Assembly (NCBI GenBank): GCA_035048495.1
Contig: CM068552.1
Location: 23,066,154 to 23,130,153 of the forward strand
Source: Euptelea pleiosperma
Taxonomy: Eukaryota; Streptophyta; Magnoliopsida; Ranunculales; Eupteleaceae
Direction: 5' to 3'
Length of the DNA: 64,000 nt
Below the pieces are notes generated by a model. The model saw only the letters and a list, made by a program, of their open reading frames with translations, ran no database searches and was not told the DNA's origin. A program made the translations under genes and the position numbers. Shown here one piece after another: positions 12,901 through 24,900 of the stretch (position 1 is the first letter of the stretch; every line of letters begins with the position of its first letter).

Positions 12901-15900
12901 ATCCTGAGCTTTTTCTTGGTTGTTAGTGTATGGTTTGCACATTTTAATGTCGTCTTTCTTTTCTATCCCATACCGCTTCAGGTGGGTTATCTTTCAGCTT
13001 CTATAAGATCAGTAGCAGATGCTAGAGTGGGTGACACTATTACTCATTATGGCAGAAAGGCATCTAAATCCTTGCCTGGATACGAGGAAGCTACTCCAAT
13101 GGTGTTTTGTGGCCTGTTTCCTGTTGATGCAGACCAGTATTGATCTTGTGCTAATTATGTGGAATTTTTGGTTTTAGATTGAAACTTTATTTGCTCCAAA
13201 GTTTTTACTACAACTAATGCTTTGACATTTATTTTGTTTCGCAGGTTTCCTGAGTTGCGTGAGGCATTGGAGAAGCTGCAACTTAATGATGCGGCATTAA
13301 AGGTAAATAAACACAACATTAATATGTTATATAGGTCTTTCTTTAGTAGCTTAAACTGGAAAACCCATATACAACAACTGCTTCGCTGGAAAGGAGAGGG
13401 TGACTTCAGGAGGAATTGAAGTTAGCAGTGGCAATAGTGTAGCCCTCATGTCTAATGCTTAACCAATCAGCAAGTTGTATTCTTTAATTTCCGCTATGTC
13501 ACTTGTAACAAAGGAACCTTTTTTTCTGATAAGGAGGCTGACACTGAGAGCAAGCAACCTCGTTTAGCCATTTCCTTCACAGCATGGTCTTATTCTTCAG
13601 GTGGAATCTTTGATTCATGGCTTGAGATCAAGGCAAAGGTGGCAGTGCCTGCATGAGTTTGTAATGGAAGTGTTCATCCTTTGGGAATGGAAGCTTTTCA
13701 AACTGCTAAATCTTGTTCAATGCTATCAAGGGCGGAGCTGACTATACCAGCAAACTTTGTCTTTCAATTTTGTGCACAGGATTGCACTTCAATTTTCTAA
13801 GCGGGGCGTCAAAACCTAAGAGGAATGGTTGAATTATCTAATTATAACCATAGAACATATAAAGGCCCACAGGATGGTCAAGATAATTGGGTGCCAAGAG
13901 CAAGGTGTATGAGGCGGGGGAGGTGGAGAATATATTAGTTTCGGCAGACATTATGGGGTGTTACATAGATAGGTTGCCGGTCACTTACTTGGGTCTGCCG
14001 TTAGGGGCAGCTTATAGATCAAAAGCTCTTTGCGCTCCTGTGATTGAGTGCTTTGTGAGGAGATTAGCCTTATGGAAGGCGAGATACCTTTCCAAAGGGG
14101 GTAAATTGGTGCTGATCAAAATCACCCTTTCTAGCATGCCTATCTATTATCTTTCTCTATACACAATCCCTGGTAGTGTGGCAGCCATGTTGGAAAAGCT
14201 TATGAGGGATTTCTTGTGGCACGATAGGATGGATTCTCACAAATTCCATATGGTGCCATGGAAGTCTGTCTGTGATGCTAAGGCTACAGGGGGTCTTGTG
14301 ATTAAGAGAAATAAGGTGATGAATCATTCTCTTTTGGGTAAATGGTTGTGGAGGTTTGGAGAGGAGACCTTGAGTCAATGGCGGAGGGTCATCGGGGGCA
14401 ACTATGGAATTTTGTCCTTTGGTTGGGAAAGCAGACCGGGTCGGTTTCTGTACGGATGTAGCGTATGGAGGGGCATTTTGACGAATTCTGGCGATTTTCC
14501 AAGGGTATCCGCTTTGGTGTTGGTTTAGGGCATAGAATCAGATTCTGGGAGGATATCTGGTGCGGTGAATCTCCTCTTCGGGTTGATTTTCCGGATCTTC
14601 ACGATCTTACAATGAGGAAGAAGTGGTCCATTGAAGAGTGTGTTATAGAGGGGGGGGGGGGGGGATTCAGTGGGGTGGGACTTCGGCTTCAGACGAAATC
14701 TCAATGACTGGGAGATCGAGCCAGTCTCTAGATTGCTTCTTCGTTTGAATGATGTTCAGCTTCTTCCTTCAATTTAGGACAAACGGTCGTGGATTTGGAC
14801 CAAGGGTAGTGCGTTTTCGGTTCGTTCTTCTTAGGGGGGATTAGATGGATCCTTTGGAACTACTTATCCCCTATCCTTGGTTTGGAAATCTAAAATCCTA
14901 ACTAAAATTGCTTTCTTCATTTGGTTGGCTTCGAAGGAGAAGATTTTGACTATGGATAACCTCGAGAACCAGAGGGATCATCATTATAGACTATTGCTCG
15001 ATATGCAAGCATCGTGGTGAATCAGTCAATCATCTTTTGATACATTGTGATGTAGTGTGGGAGGTTTGTTCTTTCTTTTTCCCAAAGTTTGGGATTAGGT
15101 GGGTGTTGCCGGGCTCTTTCTTGCTTCTTCTCCGAAGTTTGCAATCTCTTGTCGTCTCCTCTAACGGGTGGATTCTATTGCCGATGCTTCCCTTTGCGAT
15201 TGGTCTTTAGAGAGAGGAGCCAAATTTTTTTTGAAGGAAAGAGCGAAGATTTGGCATCGATCATTCTGAACATTATGGAGAAGATGTTCTTGTGGTTTAA
15301 GGCTTGTGAGGAATGTAGAGGGCTCTTCTTCAAAGATTTTGTTTTTCATTGGGAGGTCCTTTGTTCTAGGGATGTGTGATTGGTGTTCTCTTTTCCCTTT
15401 TGTTGTTCTTCTTGTTTTTTTGTGTGCTTTCAACCTATTGCAGGTCATCTCGACCTCCTTAGCTGTTATGCTTGTATTGTTTTGCTTTAGCCTTTTTATA
15501 CAATTATACTCGTCAAAAAAAAAAAAAATTGGGTGATTCTGGGCTTGCCTTTGCCATGCATTGCCTTGGACCACAACTCAACAAACTCCGGTTTCCAAGC
15601 CGGAGTGTTTAGGAGTGCACTTAACCGAATGTTGTGAATGAATCCATATGTTCATGAGTCAGATAACTACTTCGTCTAATTGTAGAGCCACCTTCCCCAT
15701 TGTTTGTTTTGTAGAGAAAGCAAGTTTGATCGGGCCCCATCCATGCCACCTAATAGAATCAAAAGACACAAACTTTTGTGCTTCCCCCTCATGGAGCCAC
15801 CTTTTAGCTTGACCGACCTCCGCTAGAAAGAGGCATGGGCCGAGCCAAGGTGAAGTACTCTACGTCGTTGGAGCTCTCGTTCTGCCCGCAGCTAGAGCTC

Positions 15901-18900
15901 ATCTATGAAATAGGAGAACTTGTCTTTTTTTGTTATGTTGGTGATGCCTTACACTACACAATGATAAAGAGCTTGTCGATAAAGTAAAGATGGACTGTCT
16001 TAAATGTCTTTGCCATGTTCTTGTAGTTGGCATCAGATGATTGGAATTCTTCCTTAGTCCCTCATGAAATTCCCTTTTAATTACCACAATATGTCCTAGA
16101 GGGGGGATTAATGAAGGTTGTAATTTTAATGATCACCCAGGGCGGAAAAATGTCAATCAACCAAAATTTAAATCATCCATTGAAACAAAGAGAGAGGTAT
16201 ATGAGATGAGATACGCAAACAATCACAATCACACAAGACAAGGGTTTATAGTGGTTCGGTGACTTCGCACCTACATCCGCTGTTCAATACGCACCTACAT
16301 CCACTGTTCAATACTCAACACGAGTAATATTTTATTCTTTCAATCATGCATTACAACATATCCAATTGAAACGAATAACAAACAACTAAGCAACCACTTA
16401 GTCTCAACTTACGAGAATCACTTCTCGCACACCTAGAGAATCAACCTAGGCCAATAGAATTTAGAGAAACGATTTTCTCACGGATCTACAATTCACAACT
16501 CATTCAACACGAGAATCACTTCTCGTTCCACCTAGAGAGTTAGATTAGGTCAGTAGTATTTTAGAGAAATAAATTTCTCAAGGATCCACAATCCTCAACT
16601 CAATACAATGAGTAAAAACTCATCCACCAATCTCAAATAATCAATTTTGATAATATGGAATTTTATCTAAAAAGGTTTGTTCATAGAGATACTTACCTTT
16701 AGAAGAATTCGAACAAATGGATAAATCTTCGGAGAAGTATTCACCATAGAGACCACACTGCCAGAGATACTCCTCTACTTGGTAGAAGATGACTTCAGGG
16801 AATCAAACAGATTGTAGTCTCTTAAACAAATAGAGCCTTCACAAAATTATGCACTAGGTTTGCTTAGGTGAAGCTCTCACAAATTCCAAATCTCTTGGAC
16901 TCGGGAGATATCAATGAAAGAATAGGAGTCAAAGAGATAGCTTGATTGGTGTTCTCTATTGTAGGGTTTAGGTTCTATTATATAAGTATATTTCCAAACA
17001 ATAGAAACAGACCTAAAATGACCGTTTGAATGGCTCAAGTGTGCCAAAATACGCATAATTGGCGAAGTCAAAACGAGATCCGCTAAAGAGAGGGGGGGGG
17101 GGGGGGGGTCGACCGCTCGTTTTGGCCGGTCGACTGCTAGGTTGAACACGAGATTCTTTTTAAGGAAGGGGGTGGTCGACTGCTCTAAAGCGCCTGTCGA
17201 CGCTTAGGGTCAGAAGACTCCGGTTGGCCGCTCAAAAGCGTTGGTTGGCCGGTTTGCTGAACCCAATGTTTTTAAAGGCGCATGAGGTGTACGCCTCGAG
17301 GCGCGCCTCAGGGTGAAGCCCTTAAAAATGCCCTGAGGCACTGCGATGAGGCGGAAAAACAATAGAGGCGTACGCCTCAGCCCAAAAGGCGTTGCCGAGT
17401 CGTGCGCTTCAAGATGAGGCGTACGCCTCAGCAACGCCTCTTAGTAGAGGCTTATGCCTCAACTGCTTTTATGTTTTGGCACACTTTTTTTCAACTAAAA
17501 GAGAAAAAAGAAATTGGCTCACGTGTTTTTTTTTATTAGCGTAAGTTCACAATTTACAAATTTTAAATAAAAAAACCTTTGCCTTCTTTTACAAGCTATA
17601 TAATAAAAAAACCTTTAACACATATATGTCTCATTGGGAAGTCTTCCGAAAGAGTGAAGTAGTCTCATCATAGCATTCCCAAAATTATAGAGTACATCAC
17701 ACCCAGTAAATGAGAATGTACAACAAATAATTACACGTGAAAGGGGATCCTTGCCTATTATAATCACCTCATCTGCTAAGGTAAGACATTCAACTTCTAC
17801 TAAATATCGACATTCTACTCATGGTTTTAAAATTCGACTAAAATTCGCCGAATTTTGAATCACCGAATTAAAGTGTACATGCACGAAAATATTTACAAAA
17901 ATTCACGAAAACTTCGTCGAATTAATTCGCTTAATTTGACAAAATTCTGCTAATTTCTCGAAGTTTAGCCTTTTTCAGTTCAAAAAATTGCAAAAATTTG
18001 CCGATTTAGAGAAGTTTGAAGAAGTTTTGCCAAAACGTTGGTAAAACACACTGATTTTTTAAGGATATGATAAAACAAGCATGATAAAACACTTATAACT
18101 CATTATGTCATAAAAACAATCATTTTGAGTAACTTAAGTTTCACTTATATTGACGCAAGTATCAAAAGTATGCAGATTCTCTTATTAAGCAAGTATTGAG
18201 ATCAATCATAAACTCATAAGCAGTACAACACGGATTTTTGCAATTTTTTGTACTAAAAGGGCTAAACTCCGAGAAATTAGCCGAATATGAACACACTGAT
18301 TTTTAAGGATATGATAAAATAAGCATGATAAAACACATTTTGAGTAACCTAAGTTTCACTTATATTGACGCAAGTATCAAAAGTATGCAGATTCTCTTAT
18401 TAAGCAAGTATTAAGATATTGAATCATAAACTCATAAGCAGTACAACACGGATTTTTGCAATTTTTTGTACTAAAAGGGCTAAACTCCGAGAAATTAGCG
18501 GAATATGATAAAACATGCATAATAAAACACATTGATTTTTAAGGATATGATAAAATAAGCACGATAAAACACTTATAACTCAACTTAAAAAATGAATCTC
18601 AATACTTTAGATACTTGCATCTGTGGAAAGATATTAATCTTGTTTAGGTTGCTCTAAATGGTTTTTTATGATATAAAGAGTTATAAGTGTTTTATCATGT
18701 CCTTCAAAATCAGTGTTTTACCAACGTTTTGGCAAAAATTCTCCAAGCTTCTCTAAGTTAGCGAATTTTTATAGAAATTCTCTAAATCGAATTGAACTTC
18801 CCCGAATTAATTCCAAATTTTAACTGACCAAAGTTTAAGGTGAAGTCGAAGTTTAGAACATTTCTGCTGGATTTTGACTTGAGAATGGGAGTGTTGATAA

Positions 18901-21900
18901 TTGGGAGTTATGTCATACTTGATAGGTTATATGGAACTAGTAGTTTGGCTTTCTGTAATTTTGTATCTTTACTCTTGTTTCTGATTACAGGTGAATTCTC
19001 TATGTATTAACCTTCTTTGAGACTGAAAGTAACACATGCAACATATCTCTTGGAAAATGACTTAAATTACTTACAAAAAGATTTATTCATCTAGTGTTTT
19101 TACCTTACAAACGTGAACAAAGAGGAAGCATAAGTTTCTTGCAATCATTATATTGTCTCTTACAACTCCATTCTCATTGTTACAACAAAATAAATTACAA
19201 GAAGATCTGAACAAATTGGGATTTCGGCTTTGGCACTTTGAAGAAGAGTCCGTTGATCATTTGTTCATCCACTGTAGTTGTACATACTCTATTTGGCACA
19301 CATGTTTCGCATTATTCGGCATCCCCTATGTCGTTCCTCAGCATGTGAGGGGTTTGTTCCATGGAGTCCTTGTCAGGAAAAGGACGTCTTCTTTGGCAAT
19401 TACTCCCTTTCGCTATTCTATGGGCTATTTGGAAGGAAAGGAACAGAAGGATATTTGAAGGGAAGGAGGAAGAACTCGGTGAGATTGTACTTCATGCGAA
19501 AGCTCTTTTGTACATCTGGAGTTCAGTCTCCCCTCTTTTTAGAGGATGTTTTTTTGAAATATTTGTACATTGATGGGATGGGATTCTTGGGGAACTTCAT
19601 CCAGCTTCTAGGAGGTAGTTCCGCCTCACTTTGTTTTCTTGGGGTTTTCCCCTTTTTTAATGAATTATACAACATATCAAAAAATATTGGGATTTCGGCT
19701 TTGGCACTTTGAAAGGATCAATTCCCAAATGAAGCTTGGCCAGAATGTTATTCAAATATCATGATAATTTCCCCTATTTTTGGGCTTCCTATGAATTAAG
19801 AGCTGCTTGTCTGACATTTATACATTTTTTTTATGAAATTTTTTTTGGTAAAAATGATACTTCCAACTTCCAAGGAAGAGTTTTGATGTACAAAGAGCAC
19901 TTCTTTATTGCTTCTAGAGGTTTATGCTTTTGCTAGCTTAAGTTGTAGTGTGGTTGTAATACTTATTCAGTGCACTCTATCTTCCAATTAAGTTCTTCGT
20001 TTGTAAAATAGCCTGTATGTTTTCTCGGGCACATTATTTTAGTTTACATTGTAATAGGTTAGCATGATTGATGTACGATACTTGCAATTGGTATTAATTA
20101 GTTTCTAATTGCATTTGACCATTATCTATGGTCTATTTTGCAGTTTGAGCCCGAGACATCCAGTGCAATGGGTTTTGGCTTCCGATGTGGGTTCTTGGGT
20201 CTTCTCCACATGGAAATTGTTCAGGTATACATAGTTCCTAGTGTGCCTTCACTATTTCATCATTGCTGGTAGTCTTACATTTATATAATATTTATAGTGA
20301 TATACATATTCATATAATTACATGATATATAATGATATCACTATGTCATGATATCATTATAGATGTGTATCACTGCATTGGTATGTTTATCACTATATAT
20401 ATCTTTCTATGTGTGTGTGAATGAGGTTTTCCCTATCCTAAAAGACTCACATTTTCAGGAAAGGCTTGAGAGGGAGTACAACTTGACACTGATAACTACC
20501 GCTCCAAGTGTTGTATACAGAGTGACTTGTGTAAATGGTGATACTGTAATTTCTGCTCGATCCTTTGCTATTATTATTTAACTTTCATTACGAAGAATCA
20601 TTTTATTGCATTTACGTGTTAAATGGATTATGAAGGTTGATCGTTTGTTGTTCTGTTTATTCTCTGGACTCTAAATGCATTTTGTGGCACTATAATGACT
20701 CCCTTGATTATCACAATTCTTTATGGCTATTATATTTGTGGGACTTTTCCTCTTTTTTGTCTTATATCATAAACTATCTTTATTGATACTTGTTTAATTT
20801 AGTTGACTACAGAAAAGACTCGTGTGTCAAACTTATTGAAATAACTAAATGAAAGAAGAAAAAACTTACGAGGATATGGCATGGTCATTTCTATACTCTT
20901 AACTCTGTTTCAAAGATTAACAACAATTCACGGCTTAATTAATTCCATCTCGTACTTCTTTGAGGAAGAATACTATAGTCTAGCAGATGTATGAAGTACG
21001 TGTTTCTATGGTTTTGAGCATGCTTTGTAAGATTCTGGTGTCTAAAAGACTTTGCTTCATTGTTGATGGTTTATACACGAAAGAAAACAATGTCTGATCA
21101 ACTTTCAACAGCCATAGATCTAAAGCCACCTACCTTTCTACTTGTCTTGGTGTTCTGCTTGGTGCCATGGATAGAAAAGCTACTTACCCTGTACTTACGG
21201 GATCCGGTGGTGGAAGGTTTGTTTCACGGGAAAGATAAATCTTCCAAAGGGTGGGAAGGTTACTTTAATTTGGAGTCCTCTCGTTAGTTTCCTCACTTAT
21301 TTCTGTCTCTTTTCTCCATTTCTATATCTATTTGCAATAAATTAGAGAAACTTGAAAGAGATTTCTATGTAACGGTTGGGAGGACTCTCATAAATATCAT
21401 TTAATTGATTGAAACTCAGTTTGTAAATTCAAGGATGCTGGTGTCCTGGGACTAGGATCCTTTAAAAGATAAGCCAGGGACTAGGATCCTTTAAAAGATA
21501 AATAAATCCTTATTGGGTAAGTTGCTTTGGAGGTTTGGGAAGAGCCAGTGAGTCTTTGGAGGAGGGTCATTGAGGGTAGGTGTGGAAGTAGGAGTCGAGG
21601 AACAACAGTTGGAATAGTAATGATGTGACATGTTTGTACAGATGTAGGGTGTGGATTTTTTTTTGACAAGTAGTAAATGATTCTCAAAAATTTTCCACAT
21701 CCTATATCAATTTTTTTTTTTTGATGTAGGGTTTGGAAATGAATCTCTAAAATCTCCGAAGACATCAAAATGGCATTTGGTTTAAGGTGGACTTGGGCAA
21801 TAGGGTTAGGTTTTGGAAGGATTTGTGGTGTGGGGTTGCTACTTTACCATCATCATTGTGTTGGGTCTATCTTTTATGCATGTCAGATAAGAAGGGCACT

Positions 21901-24900
21901 CTGGTTAGAGATTGTTTCGATAGGGTGGCTTGAAATGTGGCTTGGGATTTGGGTCCTAGAAGAAACTTTAGTGATTGTGAAATGGATAGTCTTACATTTC
22001 TCTTGGCTTGCCTAAAAAGGATTATGTCCTAGAGAATGAGGCAGATAAGAGACTTTGGAAATGGGTTTCCAAATGGAATTTTTTAGTGCGATCTTTTTAT
22101 TTGGCTTTGGTGAATTATGATCCTCCTTTCTCAACTAGGCTTTCTTCTCATGGACAGGCGTAAAATAAGATATTTATAGTTAAACCACTTGAATTGGTGG
22201 ACCATTATATTCTACATTGTTTCTTTTGTAGCAAAATTTAGTGGGAGGTTTTCTGTCTTTTTGGTAGGGTTGGTCTATGCCTTAAAACCATTGTTTGAGC
22301 TTCTTCAAGTTGGGTATCTAAAGCTTTCTGCATCTGTGGCTGTACTCTTTGGAGAATCCTTTCTTTCACTATTTGTTGGCTTATTTGGAAAGAAAAGAAC
22401 AATAGAATCTTTGAAGATAAGACAGGGTCTCTTGCATCAATTATCGAGAAGGTTAAAGCAGCGCTACATCATTGTTATATTCCCAAAGAGTTTAGGGTTT
22501 TAGATTGGAGAGATCCATTTTTTGATTTGATGAGATCATAGGTTGTTGAATTAGTTTGTGGGATTTTGGTTGATCTTGTATAGTTTGTGAGGGCCTTCCT
22601 CACCTTGTATGTTGGGAGTTTTTGTCCTCTTTTGTCCATTAACATACTTTTTTACATATAAAAAAATTCAACAGCCATAAGATAAATTTATGCAGATATT
22701 TTAGATATTTTCTTTGGAAGAATCACGTTTTGATATTATTAATTACATTTTTAAATGTATTTAATAGTTGAAGCAACTGTTAAGATGATCGAGAATTGTA
22801 TTGTTATCAGTATAGTCAAAGCTTCGCTTAGCAGGGCTCGATGATCGAGAATTGTATTGTTATCGGTGTATCCAAAGCTTCGCTTAGAAGAGACCACTAG
22901 AGCCTAAAACAGGGCCTAGTCTGGATAGACATATAAAATCGATGTTACACGCGCCTTACATATTAAAATAAAAATATACATGTATAAAAACATTATATCT
23001 TCTTTTTCTTCTCCTTCTCTCTCTCTCTCTCTCTCTCTCGTCTTCTCCAACATCCTATTCTTCTTATTGTTATTATTCTTATTCTTATTATTAATAATAT
23101 TGTTATTGCCGTCCTCAATTGTTTCTCTCTAGCCAAAGCCTTGGGGCGTAAGCCTCACACGCACGCATTTTTTAGGTAGATAAGTATTTAAATCTATAAA
23201 TAAATGTAGCAAAAATTCAAAAAACAAAGCATATTTCCAAGTTCCAACCACTCTAACAAAAAAGCACAACACCAATCAAAGACTCAATCTTCTACTAAAT
23301 TAAATGCATCTTCATCAATTATATGAACAACATCCTCTTCTTGATAGTCTAAGTCGAAATTCAACATCTCGTCGTCAATCAATTGTAGATCAATCGATGT
23401 TGGGTCCCTTTTAAATATAAAACTTAGGGTTTTTTATTTTATTTCTATGTTGGGTCCCTTCGACACCTATTTTTTTAATATCTTGACATTCTTTTTGAAA
23501 ACAGCATGCCAAAAGAATAGCACATCTGAGGCGTACGCCCAATCCAAGAAGTGTTGATGAGGCGTACGCCTCATTGAGAGGCATAAGCCTCATCAATGCC
23601 TCTTGGAGTGAGGCGTACGCCTCAGATGTGTAAACGCCTTTTGATTGAGCCTTAGGACGTTTTTTAAGAGCTCTGCCCCGAGGCGCACCTCGAGGCTTAA
23701 GCCTCACCCGCCTTTAAAAACACTGGTCCAAATAGATGTCTAGAGCTCAAACTTTTTTGGGAAGGCCTTTAATTTTAATAAATTTATTTGCTTAATCTGG
23801 TTATTTGCATGTGATTAGCATGGAAATTTAGGTTCTCTTGTTTGAGGCCATCACATTCGTCCTGCATCACCTAATCACCCCCTCTAGGTTCTCTTGTATC
23901 AATATCTAGGGAGCTTGAATTGGTATCAGAGTATAACACTTGTGCGAAAGGTTTAATCACCTAAGTGAGATCATTTTTCCTTAATATGGCTATGAGAGAA
24001 GAGGGTAACTTTGTTTCCCGACCACCCTTGTTCGATGGCTCAAACTATGCCTACTGGAAAGTTGGGATGAGCATCTTCGTAAAATCTTTTGATGTGAGAG
24101 TTTGGGAGACCGTTGAAGTGGGCTGGAACGGGCCCACGGAAACTGTTACCGTTGGTGAAATCGTCATGGTGAATTTAAAAATTTAATACGCTTGGTCTGT
24201 TTTAGATAAAGATGCATATAATGTTAACAATAGGGCTTTGAATGCCATTTACTGCTCTTTATCTCCTGATGAATTTAAAGTTGTAAAACTGCTAAACAAG
24301 CTTAGGATATTTTAGAAACTATTCATGAAGGAACCAACTCTGTAAAAATCTATAAACCACAAATGCTCACTACACAATTCGAATTAATTAGAATGGATGC
24401 CGATGGAACTTTCACTTGTATTAACACCAAACTTAGTGACATTGTCAACTCCATGTGGGGTCTAGGAGAAGCCATCCATAAACTCAAAATTGTTAGAAAA
24501 ATCCTAAGATCCCTTTCTGATAGATTTCATCCTAAGATAACTGCTATAGAGGAGAGTAAGGATGTTGATATCATAAAACTAGAAGAACTAGTAGGATCCA
24601 TTCAAACCTTCGAACTAAAACTTCAACCCCTAACGAAAAAGGGAATTGCCTTAAAAACTTCTAAAAATAAAAATAAAAATTATGACTTAGAAGAATCCAT
24701 TGACCTAGATGAAGAAGTAGCTTTAGTGGCCAAAAGATTTAGAAAATTCTTTAATAGAAGAAACTTTGATAAAAAATGAAAGAAATTCTTTGAAAAATCT
24801 AAAAATGATGAAATACAATGTTACAAATGTAGGGGTTATGGTCACATAGAAAATGACGTTAGCATGGGATCAGCACCTGTTGCTCGAGCTCCTGGTCCTT

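Larger units (their letters stand above)
16090..17258 (-). mobile_element. Probable long LTR, minus orientation
   Basis: On the minus strand, GGTCGAC/GGCCAACC-rich sequence (17258-17100) is followed by a TATA box TTATATAATAG (about 16977-16987), then a CTACAATAGAGAACACC transcript-start-like region and, further on, the GAACCACTATAAACCC motif common in plant LTRs (near 16240-16260). No polyprotein adjoins and no target duplication was found. Called from base pattern only; lineage unknown. It includes duplications at 16267-16316 and 16407-16610. Confidence 0.4.

Noticed and set aside
13887..14528. 213-codon open frame as a novel protein
   Set aside because: Clear LINE RT C-terminal motifs ([19 protein letters not shown]) within an insertion bounded by target duplications.
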